Position numbers and translations under genes: made by a program. This document shows, in pieces, positions 8,771 to 16,747 of a stretch of 64,000 bases of DNA (positions are counted from its first letter, which is position 1; every line of letters starts with the position of its first letter). The notes below the pieces were generated by a model. It ran no database searches. It was not told the origin of the DNA and saw only the letters and a list, made by a program, of their open reading frames with translations. The DNA comes from Bdellovibrio sp. qaytius (GTDB lineage Bacteria > Bdellovibrionota > Bdellovibrionia > Bdellovibrionales > Bdellovibrionaceae): positions 434,001 through 498,000 of the forward strand of contig CP025734.1 of assembly GCA_004011035.1 (NCBI GenBank). Reading direction: 5' to 3'.

Positions 8771-10052
8771 ATGGCTTGATGACTGCTGGTGGTGTTGGTG
8801 TAGCTTGAGATTCTACTTCTTCTTCTTCGGCAGAGTCTTCTTCGTTCAGATCATAGTTTCTATCAGAGCGTGGGCGATAGAGAACTTCTTCTTTTTCGCG
8901 CATCCAGAATACGAAATCTTGTGAAGTTAATTCGCCAGACATTAACCCTAATTTCAGAGCTAAATCGAAGTGATGATTTGCAAGAAGGGCGCGTTTACGA
9001 CGTTCGCCTTTTTTCAAGTATTGATCGTGTTTTGTAAGTACGTGAACTAACTGCATCGATAACACAATCGCAATCATTTCAGCTTTGAAAACACCAAGTT
9101 CGTCTTTGCAGAAAATTTGAAACTGATTTTTGTCTGTTTCTTCGTTGATATTAAAGTTGTAACCGTGAACCGCAATTAATAAAGCGTAAAGCACAGCGCC
9201 GAAAAGTTCGATCGGGTCATGCGTGTTGATATCAACAACTTCCATACGACGTAATAAACTTAAGAACTCTTCAACTTTAGCTGAATCAGTGAATAAAGCT
9301 TCAAAACCTGGAATCACTGCTTTGAAAACGCCAAGATCGTGCATTTCCCAGAGAGCTAATTCAGGATTGTAGAGTCTAAAAAACTTTAACCACTCTTCAC
9401 GACGACGTGGAAGAACGGTCTTTTTAAGTTCTTCGATATTTTCTAAAATAGATTTACGTAATTCAGTTTCGATTTTGAAACTTAATTTTTGTGATAAACG
9501 AATCGCGCGTAGAATGCGAATAGGATCTTCTTTTAAACGCACATGCGGATCACCGATCACACGTAGTGTGCGAGAAGCGATATCGTCTAAGCCTCCGCAG
9601 TAATCGACTAAGTCTTCTGACAACGGATCATAAAATAAAGCATTCACTGTGAAATCACGGCGAAAAGAATCTTCTTTTAAGTTTCCGAAAAAGTTATCTC
9701 CAGAAGCGCTGATTGCGGGATCGGCTTCAACCGAATTTAATTCTTCTTGTGTGGCTTCACGGCGGTAAGTCGCCACTTCGAAAATTTTTTCTCCGCGTTT
9801 GGCGTGAACTAATTTGAAACGGCGACCGATGATAAAACAGTAAGGAACTTTTTTCTTAACTTCGTTTGGTAGCGCATTTGTTGCTATGTCGAAATCTTTT
9901 GGTTTTAAGCCAACAAGTAAATCGCGAACTCCGCCGCCAACTAAATAACCATCGAATCTATGGTCTTTCAGTTTTTTGATAATGCCGATCGCTTGCGGAT
10001 CAATGTCCGCGTGAGCTTTTCTTAGAATATCTTTAAATTTTTGGATCGACAT
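8769..10052 (-). CDS. pcnB: Poly(A) polymerase / tRNA nucleotidyltransferase family protein
   Basis: The N-terminal class II nucleotidyltransferase domain is clear: GGGVRD at 39-44, DFDIAT at 53-58 with the two metal-binding aspartates, then RRDFTVNALFYDP and the RAIRLSQKLSF helix of the RNA-binding part. At 427 residues with an acidic C-terminal tail (EEDSAEEEEVES) it fits PcnB better than a CCA-adding enzyme. PcnB adds 3' poly(A) tails that promote RNA decay, but sequence alone cannot exclude CCA addition. It lacks the HD domain of long CCA enzymes. It is divergent from the hydrolase gene. The ribosome site is weak. Confidence 0.82.
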   Translation of the reverse strand: MSIQKFKDILRKAHADIDPQAIGIIKKLKDHRFDGYLVGGGVRDLLVGLKPKDFDIATNALPNEVKKKVPYCFIIGRRFKLVHAKRGEKIFEVATYRREATQEELNSVEADPAISASGDNFFGNLKEDSFRRDFTVNALFYDPLSEDLVDYCGGLDDIASRTLRVIGDPHVRLKEDPIRILRAIRLSQKLSFKIETELRKSILENIEELKKTVLPRRREEWLKFFRLYNPELALWEMHDLGVFKAVIPGFEALFTDSAKVEEFLSLLRRMEVVDINTHDPIELFGAVLYALLIAVHGYNFNINEETDKNQFQIFCKDELGVFKAEMIAIVLSMQLVHVLTKHDQYLKKGERRKRALLANHHFDLALKLGLMSGELTSQDFVFWMREKEEVLYRPRSDRNYDLNEEDSAEEEEVESQATPTPPAVIKP

Positions 10053-10110
10053 ATATCAGCTTATTTTTTAATTGAGGAATGCTTTGCAGTCGAGTACTTA
10101 CTTAAGGCAC

Positions 10111-10932
10111 ATGAGCTTTTTATCGAATTTCCATTACTCAATTTTAGGCACGAACACTCAAGAGCGCGTGGTTTTCATTCACGGTTTGATGGCATTTGCA
10201 GCAAACTGGAGAAAAATTGCGAATCGTTTAGAAGATGATTTTCAGTGCTTGATTTATGACCAACGTGGCCATGGACGTTCATTCAAACCCGAAAGTGGAT
10301 ACAGCCCTGAGATCTTCGCTGAAGATTTAGACAAAATTACCACTGAGCTTGGTTGGGATTCATTTCATCTAGTGGGTCATTCGATGGGTGGGCGAAATGC
10401 CATGGTGTTTGCGAACCTTTATCCGCATAAAGTCAGAACATTGACCATCGAAGACATGGGCCCTGATTCAGATCCGAGCATGCATGGCTATTATGAAAAC
10501 ATGTTGGGGCATATTCCGACTCCGTTTGCTAATAAATCAGCCGTAAAATATTTTTTTGATAACGAATTTAAAAATGCTTTTTCGTCTAAAGAGCCTCCGG
10601 CTGTGCTTTCAACTTTTTTGCAGGCAAATTTAGAAGAGCGAACGGATGGAACTTACGATTGGCGCTTTTCTAAACATGCAGTGATCGAAATTACGCGCGA
10701 GGGCCATTTAAAAGACCGCTGGCTTGAAGTGAGTAGTTTTAAGATGCCAGTACTTTTAATTCGTGGTGAAAATTCGCACATTCTTAAACAAGAAACCTTT
10801 GATAAAATGCTCGCTGTGAATCCAAATATTCAAGGCGTTGAGCTTAAAGGTGCGGGGCACTGGGTGCACTTCGAAAAATTTGAAGAGTTTGTTCAATCCT
10901 TTCGCCAGTTTGTAGCGTCTAGCAACGCATAA
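10111..10932 (+). CDS. Alpha/beta hydrolase (YbfF-like esterase)
   Basis: The product is an alpha/beta hydrolase of about 273 residues with an HG oxyanion motif (VVFIHGLM), DQRGHGRS, the nucleophile elbow GHSMGG and a late catalytic histidine in GAGHWVHFEKFEEF. It resembles short-chain esterases of the YbfF type; the substrate is unknown. The ATG at 10111 is preferred, with AAGG 3 bases upstream, but a TTG at 10072 in the same frame would add 13 residues. It precedes the DEAD-box helicase by 45 bp on the same strand and may be co-transcribed with it. Confidence 0.8.
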   Translation: MSFLSNFHYSILGTNTQERVVFIHGLMAFAANWRKIANRLEDDFQCLIYDQRGHGRSFKPESGYSPEIFAEDLDKITTELGWDSFHLVGHSMGGRNAMVFANLYPHKVRTLTIEDMGPDSDPSMHGYYENMLGHIPTPFANKSAVKYFFDNEFKNAFSSKEPPAVLSTFLQANLEERTDGTYDWRFSKHAVIEITREGHLKDRWLEVSSFKMPVLLIRGENSHILKQETFDKMLAVNPNIQGVELKGAGHWVHFEKFEEFVQSFRQFVASSNA

Positions 10933-10977
10933 TATTAAACGTGACTACTCTGGTGTAAAGCCTTACAAAAAAGGTTC

Positions 10978-12663
10978 ATGAAATACGTAGATCTAAACCT
11001 AGACAGTCGCTTACAAACTAACATCACAAACCTTGGATACGTTGATGCAACGCCAATTCAAGTGCAAGCTTTCGAACCCATCATTTCGGGTAAAGATGTA
11101 GCCGGTCTTGCGCAAACTGGAACAGGAAAAACGGCAGCGTTTTTAATTCCACTTATCGAACGCATCTTAAAAGCAGAAACTAACCCTGAAAGCGAACGCG
11201 CTTTTGTTGATTGGAAAGCTTTTAACCAAGTTTTAATTTTAGTTCCAACACGCGAATTAGCTGATCAGATTCACGAAAACATTTTAAAATTAACTGCAGG
11301 CACTGGTTTGAAATCAGCCACGTTTTACGGCGGCACTGGTTACGACAAACAAAAAGAAGCGTTGTCAGGTAATTTACAATTTATGGTTTCAACACCAGGT
11401 CGCTTAATTGATTTATACAAAGAGCACCATGTTGATTTCAAAAAAGTAAAAGCGATTATCTTTGATGAAGCTGATCGTATGTTTGATATGGGTTTTAAAG
11501 ATGATATGAAATACATCTTAAGCCGTATCGAGCGCACTCGTCAGTTTTTAGTGTTCTCTGCAACATTAAATTTTGATGTTTTAAATACGGCTTACCAATT
11601 TGGTTCTGAGCCTTTTGAAATTAATATTTCAAAAGATGTGGCTAAAGCTGAAAACGTAAAAGATATGATTTACCACGTGGGTAATCATGAAAAGCCTCAG
11701 TTCTTACTTTCAATTTTCAAAAAACAAAATCCTACGCAAACAATTATTTTTACAAATTTCAAAAATAACGTTGATCGCGTAGCGCACTTTTTAACTGATA
11801 ACGGAATTCCTGCTATGGGAATTTCAAGTTTGATGTCGCAAGCGCAACGTACTCAAGTGATCTCGCGCTTTAAAGAGTCGAATAATCAAAACGTTTTAGT
11901 CGCGACAGATGTTGCGGCTCGCGGTTTAGATATTTCTGATGTTGATTTAGTTGTGAATTACGAATTACCACAAGATTGTGAATCTTACGTTCACCGTATC
12001 GGCCGTACAGGCCGCGCGGGTAAAGAAGGCAAAGCATTTTCATTAGTTTCTGATCGTGATGTTGAATCTTTATATCGCATCGAAGAATTCACTAAGAAAA
12101 AAATCGAAACTGGTTTTATGGAAGACACAGAACTAGTTAAAGACTTTAAAGCTTTAGCTGAAGAACCTAAATTTAGAAAATCATTTGATCGCCCAGGTGG
12201 TAAACCACAAGGTGGCCGTGGGCGCTCGGCTGAGAGTGGTCGTCCAGAGCGCAGTGATCGTAAGCCAGGTTTCAACAGAGACCATGATGGTAAACCGCAT
12301 GCAGCTGGCCCACGTGAAGATCGTGGCCCTCGTCCTCATGGTGATAGAAAACCTCATCAAGACCGTGGCCCACGCGATGATCGCGGACCTCGCGAAGATC
12401 GTGGTCCTCGTGATGAACAACGCCCAAGACATGATAAAAAACCAATGCATGCTAAGCATGATTCTGCTCATCCAAACGCGGGGCCGAAGCATTCACATGG
12501 CAAGCCACATGCAAAACACGATAACAAACGTGATCACAAACCACATAGCAAAGTTACACCAGCTCACTTGACGCAAAAGCGTACGGGATCTCACCGTAAG
12601 CCTGTACCTCAGGCCGGTCTAGTTAACTCTGTGAAGTCGTTTTTCAAGAAGTTATTTACTTAA
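10978..12663 (+). CDS. DEAD-box RNA helicase with long basic repeat tail
   Basis: All helicase motifs are present: Q motif Gln28, AQTGTGKT at 45-52, PTREL, DEAD at 163-166, SAT at 194-196, DVAARGLD and HRIGRTGR. The core (about 1-395) resembles RhlE/RhlB-type helicases that unwind RNA for decay or ribosome assembly. The remaining 160 residues are a disordered tail of Arg, Gly, Asp, Pro and His with repeated DRGPR units near 440-485, then His/Lys-rich blocks. The tail repeats are visible in the DNA near 12290-12430 and stay in frame. Such tails usually bind RNA. AAGG lies 3 bases before ATG. Confidence 0.93.
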   Translation: MKYVDLNLDSRLQTNITNLGYVDATPIQVQAFEPIISGKDVAGLAQTGTGKTAAFLIPLIERILKAETNPESERAFVDWKAFNQVLILVPTRELADQIHENILKLTAGTGLKSATFYGGTGYDKQKEALSGNLQFMVSTPGRLIDLYKEHHVDFKKVKAIIFDEADRMFDMGFKDDMKYILSRIERTRQFLVFSATLNFDVLNTAYQFGSEPFEINISKDVAKAENVKDMIYHVGNHEKPQFLLSIFKKQNPTQTIIFTNFKNNVDRVAHFLTDNGIPAMGISSLMSQAQRTQVISRFKESNNQNVLVATDVAARGLDISDVDLVVNYELPQDCESYVHRIGRTGRAGKEGKAFSLVSDRDVESLYRIEEFTKKKIETGFMEDTELVKDFKALAEEPKFRKSFDRPGGKPQGGRGRSAESGRPERSDRKPGFNRDHDGKPHAAGPREDRGPRPHGDRKPHQDRGPRDDRGPREDRGPRDEQRPRHDKKPMHAKHDSAHPNAGPKHSHGKPHAKHDNKRDHKPHSKVTPAHLTQKRTGSHRKPVPQAGLVNSVKSFFKKLFT

Positions 12664-12685
12664 TAAAATAATATACTGATAGGGT

Positions 12686-14032
12686 ATGAAAAATATTATT
12701 CTGCCCATTCTGTTAATGGCGGCTTTGCCGTCTATTTTGTTTGCTCAAAATGAAGATCTCATAAATAAAAAAATGCCGGTCATGAGACTGGCTACAAATT
12801 ATGTCGTTCGTAATTTGAATGGTGAGCAAGTTTGTAATATCGCTAAGGGTGATGTGGTTTCAATTGCAGGTGCTGCACCAGATGGCCAACGTGTGCAAAT
12901 TCAAGTGATGTCGGGCCCTTGCGCCGGTATTACGAATGGATTTGTTTACGTGAATTACTTACGACCTGTGGTTAAGACTGTGGATAAATTCACAGAGGTG
13001 GCTCTTGTTGAAACCGACGGTTTAAGTTTACGTAAAGAGCCCAGTGTTGAAGACGGCACTTACCAGTGCAGTTTACCAGCTGGTAAAAAATTAAATATCA
13101 TCGGTGAAAAACAAAAACACAATCGTTGGGTTGAAGTCGAAATTGAAGATCCACCGAAGGGTTGTCCGAAAACAGGTTGGGTGGCCGCAAGTTATTTAAA
13201 ACCAGATTTAAATATTAAAGCGCTTCCGCAAATTAAAGATCAATCAGGCACTGAAGCTCGTAACGTAAAAGATTGCACTGAGTGTGATCAAGGTGAAGTT
13301 TCTGGTGGTAAAAAATCTGTAACGAAAGAAACAGCCGTTGTTGCTTCTGAAATTAATCAATTCGTGCAAAAAAGCCCAGAGCAAGCTGCTGGAATTGTAA
13401 ATCCATTTACTAGCTTTGCCGCTGAATTACAGCGTACAAAAAAATGTCCGAACCCAAAACAATCTGATTATAAATGTAATCGTGGACTTGTGCAGATGCC
13501 CGTTGATCGTAACGCAGGATTTTGCGGAACACATCACTACACTCCAGGTCGCCCTCCAGGAACTGATGCTTATGCAGCTCCTCACACGGCGTGTTCTTTA
13601 ATTGGTTTAGCGCAAGAGTGGAAAAAAACGGCGTGTCCGAATGACAATGCTGGTTGCCGTATTGCTTGGGGAGATATATCTCATCCGACAAAGGCTATTT
13701 TCAATGGCCACCGAGAACACACACGAGGTGAATGTATTGATATTCGCCCGTTTAACAAAGGTTCATTTCGTGATGGTGGTCGAACGGTAGGGTCAGGTGA
13801 TTATGACCGCGCTACGACGGCAGCGTTTTTAAAAATGGCTAAAAAAATGGGTGCAGATATTCGTTTCAGCGATCGTAAGCTGATGAATGAAAATAAAGAC
13901 TTACACATAGCTTGGGGCGGAGCAGCTCATAACAATCACATGCATGTTTGTTTCGAGGCGAATAATTCTAAAGTTCAACAAGCTTGTAAAAACTTAACAG
14001 TGGATCCAAAAGTATGTTCAGAAATTCAATAA
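12686..14032 (+). CDS. Exported LAS-type metallopeptidase with two SH3-like domains
   Basis: A signal peptide (residues 1-20) is followed by two bacterial SH3-like repeats (about 30-95 and 103-172, the second with SLRKEPS). The C-terminal catalytic-like domain contains HTRGECID (His345, Asp352) and HMH (His418, His420). This matches the HxxGxxxD plus HxH zinc site of the LAS group, which includes MepA endopeptidase and VanX/M15 D,D-peptidases. Expected role: cleavage of peptidoglycan cross-links or stem peptides in the periplasm or in prey. Many cysteines suggest disulfides. A TATACT box lies 8 bases before ATG, so the mRNA may have almost no leader. Confidence 0.8.
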   Translation: MKNIILPILLMAALPSILFAQNEDLINKKMPVMRLATNYVVRNLNGEQVCNIAKGDVVSIAGAAPDGQRVQIQVMSGPCAGITNGFVYVNYLRPVVKTVDKFTEVALVETDGLSLRKEPSVEDGTYQCSLPAGKKLNIIGEKQKHNRWVEVEIEDPPKGCPKTGWVAASYLKPDLNIKALPQIKDQSGTEARNVKDCTECDQGEVSGGKKSVTKETAVVASEINQFVQKSPEQAAGIVNPFTSFAAELQRTKKCPNPKQSDYKCNRGLVQMPVDRNAGFCGTHHYTPGRPPGTDAYAAPHTACSLIGLAQEWKKTACPNDNAGCRIAWGDISHPTKAIFNGHREHTRGECIDIRPFNKGSFRDGGRTVGSGDYDRATTAAFLKMAKKMGADIRFSDRKLMNENKDLHIAWGGAAHNNHMHVCFEANNSKVQQACKNLTVDPKVCSEIQ

Positions 14033-14460
14033 TTACCGCGTCTTTGATTTTGTCAGGCGTATTCGCGCAAGCGGCAACGTCGTGTGATGATTATTTAAAA
14101 TCATTTAATGAATACACGCAAAAAGTTGAAGGTGTACTTGTTAAAAAGCATTCGATCTTTGAAATCACTGATTGGTCACGTAACAGCCGCTTTCAAGGCT
14201 TAGTTTTAACGGCGAAAGCGCCTGCGGATATTGAAGTGGTTCTTGAAACAAAAGCTAACAGCAAAGCTAAAGTGATTTCAGTAAAGACAAATAAGACAAC
14301 ACCATTTGCTCAAGACGAAAAATACCGAGTGGTTAGCTTAGATGTAGAAAAACAGTTGGGTTCAGCGCCTCAGCATTCAGGAACATACATTGTCAGAGTG
14401 TTAGCTTCAGGCAAAGAACTTTGCGCCGATAAAAAATTAATCTTTGATGACGGTGAATAA
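14014..14460 (+). CDS. Small exported hypothetical protein
   Basis: The 148-residue product has a signal peptide (cut after about residue 20, AQA). The remainder is beta-rich (FQGLVLTAKAPADIEVVLE, YRVVSLDVEKQ, GTYIVRVLA), like a small sandwich domain, with two cysteines that could pair. I do not recognise a family. Its start overlaps the end of the LAS peptidase gene by 19 bases in another frame, so the two are probably co-translated. A role as an accessory or partner of the peptidase is inference from position only. Confidence 0.7.
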   Translation: MFRNSIITASLILSGVFAQAATSCDDYLKSFNEYTQKVEGVLVKKHSIFEITDWSRNSRFQGLVLTAKAPADIEVVLETKANSKAKVISVKTNKTTPFAQDEKYRVVSLDVEKQLGSAPQHSGTYIVRVLASGKELCADKKLIFDDGE

Positions 14461-14490
14461 AAAGTAACGGCCTACAAATTTTAGACATAA

Positions 14491-14518
14491 AAAAAGGGAG
14501 CTTTTAAGCTCCCTTTTT
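14491..14518. terminator. Bidirectional Rho-independent terminator
   Basis: The sequence A5-GGGAGC-TTTTAA-GCTCCC-T5 is symmetric and lies between convergent genes ending at 14460 and 14537, so it can serve both. A closely similar GGGAGC element occurs at 37831-37858. Confidence 0.92.
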
Positions 14519-14536
14519 AATTTATGATGTTAATTT

Positions 14537-16603
14537 TTATTTAACGTATTTTTTCATCTTCGCGTTTAAGTCAGCTTTTTCTTCAGCTGTTAATGAAAGC
14601 GGGTATAAACGTGAAACCCATTGTGGCGCGTACACTCTGTAGTAGTTACCTAAAGAGTAGTTTTCGCCGCGGTAACCACGATCGCCTGAAGAGCCCATCC
14701 ACCATCGAGAGTGGTAAGGTAAATCTTCACGCGGGATTGTCATTAACTCGCCGTTGTAAGTGCCTGGTTGAGTATTTAAGGCCGCAGATACCATGTTAAT
14801 CGCTTCGTTATCTGCCGTGATAGAATCTAAATTATCTAATTGAACAATTTGAACACGTTGTAACTGAAGACTATCTACAATTGCTTTAGCAACAGGGCCT
14901 ACCGTGATAACAGCTTTAATATCTGAATTTGCAGCTACCGTATCGTAAATGCGTTTGTAAGTGGCTGTCATTTCAGGTTTTGTTGCACCAGCGACTAATT
15001 CAGAAGCGTTAACTCCTAAAGTATCTACTGGTAAAGAACGTTGAATAAAATAATTTAACCCAACACCTGTTTTAGATAATATCGCTTGTAACTTTTGACC
15101 TTGTGAACCAGTCACTGCGCGGGCAGAGAATAAATCATCATGAGAAGTTTGATCCATCACAACGTAAACTTGCGCGCCTTTGCCACGGCCACGGTATGTG
15201 CCGAAATAGCCGAAAGAATCATGACTGATGTAATTGATGCCGGCTTGTTTTAAATTTGGCCAAGAAACTAAAGCTTCTGATAGTTCACAAGCTGGTTGAT
15301 CGTAACGTAAATAACCGCATGGGCCGTAATCGAAATCAGGCTTTGCTACAGACCAAGTTGATGCGTTAAAGCGTGGTGATTCGTAAGCTAAATCACGCGG
15401 GCTCATGCCGATTAAAGCCGTGTGTTTTTCATTCATGCCTGAATCCATATCTTGTGGATATTTTGGAAACACAGAATTTTTATCGTTGTATACGCCAGCA
15501 TCAGAATAAACTTGAATTGAATTTGCACCCCAACGATTTGAAGTTGTTCCTTCAGAACCCATTCTCCAGTTTGTGTTGAATGCGAAATCTCTAAAAGGGA
15601 TCGGAGCATAACCTTTGTAAGTGTAACCCGCTTGTAAGCGCGCCACTAATTCATCGGGAGTTGCTTTTTCATCGATATCTTGAGGTAACCACTCTTTGTT
15701 AGCTACTTTGAAAGCGGCTACACGTTGAGCAGCGCCAGAAAAACCAGCTTTGATGTTTGCCATGGCTTCGTCGCCACCTAAGTTCGGATTTGCTCCACCT
15801 GGATGTGGAACACCGATCGCTAAGATATCATTTTTGATTTCGATACCCATGTTATCTTTGAACCATTTTTTCATGCCGCGTGTGTCGCAGTTTTTCATTT
15901 CGTAAGCGACGTTACATTTACCACCACGAGCATTCACCCATGTTGCTAAAGAAGCTTTACCACCGCTGCCTACACCCATGAATAAAGAAACAGTCTGAGA
16001 ATTTGTCGCCATCATTTGGTCGAATAATTTATGACGGTATTCAACGATTGGAGATTCATCGCCTTGTTCTAACCATTTGAAACGAGGATCGTCTTCAAGC
16101 TGACCATTGATTGTGTAAACGAAAGTATTTAAAAATAAATAACTGCGCGTAATACCTAAGTGATTTAAAAATCTTTGTGTGCGTGTTCCTGTTGAACCTG
16201 TGAAAGCACGGTTCGAAACATTTTCATCTTGTGCGCCTTCTTGGCCGACAACAAAAACTTTTACGCTTTCAGGAGTTAAGCGACCGCGGTACCACATCGG
16301 ACCGAATTCCCAACGAAATTTTTCGTCAGTTTTTGCAGTTCCACCTAAAGCTTCGATACCAATTGCGCGATAATTCGGAGTCGATCCAAAAAGTTCAATC
16401 CATTTAGAATCTGCAGGAGCTCCGGCATCGTATTCTGCAGGAGAGCCGCGACGAGCATCAAATGGTAAAGCCACATTGACTGATTGAGGATCACGTTGTG
16501 AATTAAATGGTGTATGTGTGCATGAAGCCGCAGTCATAACACCAGCTAATAAAAACGCTGTGGGTTTAATTTTCGCCAAAGTCTTCCATGATGGCTTTTG
16601 CAT
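14537..16603 (-). CDS. Exported protein with two uracil-DNA-glycosylase-like halves
   Basis: The 688-residue product has a signal sequence with a loose lipobox (AASC, Cys28). Residues 114-300 resemble the UDG superfamily: VFVVGQEGAQDE (family 4/5 use GEAPG..ED), FTGSTGTRTQRFL, LFLNTFVY with Asn159, and IGVPHPGG with His267 (family motif HPS). Residues 478-600 repeat the front of the pattern (YVVMDQTSHDD, VTGSQGQKL, a late VITVGP) without the histidine motif, as in a degenerate second copy. Known UDGs are intracellular repair enzymes, so an exported form is odd. A role on foreign DNA, or none in catalysis, is inference. GGGAGA is a good ribosome site. Confidence 0.6.
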   Translation of the reverse strand: MQKPSWKTLAKIKPTAFLLAGVMTAASCTHTPFNSQRDPQSVNVALPFDARRGSPAEYDAGAPADSKWIELFGSTPNYRAIGIEALGGTAKTDEKFRWEFGPMWYRGRLTPESVKVFVVGQEGAQDENVSNRAFTGSTGTRTQRFLNHLGITRSYLFLNTFVYTINGQLEDDPRFKWLEQGDESPIVEYRHKLFDQMMATNSQTVSLFMGVGSGGKASLATWVNARGGKCNVAYEMKNCDTRGMKKWFKDNMGIEIKNDILAIGVPHPGGANPNLGGDEAMANIKAGFSGAAQRVAAFKVANKEWLPQDIDEKATPDELVARLQAGYTYKGYAPIPFRDFAFNTNWRMGSEGTTSNRWGANSIQVYSDAGVYNDKNSVFPKYPQDMDSGMNEKHTALIGMSPRDLAYESPRFNASTWSVAKPDFDYGPCGYLRYDQPACELSEALVSWPNLKQAGINYISHDSFGYFGTYRGRGKGAQVYVVMDQTSHDDLFSARAVTGSQGQKLQAILSKTGVGLNYFIQRSLPVDTLGVNASELVAGATKPEMTATYKRIYDTVAANSDIKAVITVGPVAKAIVDSLQLQRVQIVQLDNLDSITADNEAINMVSAALNTQPGTYNGELMTIPREDLPYHSRWWMGSSGDRGYRGENYSLGNYYRVYAPQWVSRLYPLSLTAEEKADLNAKMKKYVK

Positions 16604-16747
16604 AAAAAGAGTCTCCCTTAGTTTTGTTTAAAACAACCCTTTTAGTTTATTAAATTTCATGGTTTTTTCATAGACCTGAAGCTTCACCGATCAAGACGAT
16701 AGTCTAGTGAAATGCTTCAAGATTTGGTGAAGATTTTTTTGGGCGTT

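Noticed and set aside
12290-12430. Short repeated DNA units suggestive of a CRISPR-like or tandem repeat array
   Set aside because: The units stay in the helicase reading frame, encode DRGPR-type repeats and lack unique spacers of constant length.
12181-12571. Long open frames on both strands over the helicase tail
   Set aside because: They arise from the biased, repetitive codons of the tail; they have no ribosome site, and the helicase frame is clearly the coding one.
16682-16740. Terminator formed by CTTCACC and GGTGAAG before a T-run
   Set aside because: The loop is 37 nt and the T-run faces the + strand, where no gene ends; both flanking genes are on the minus strand.
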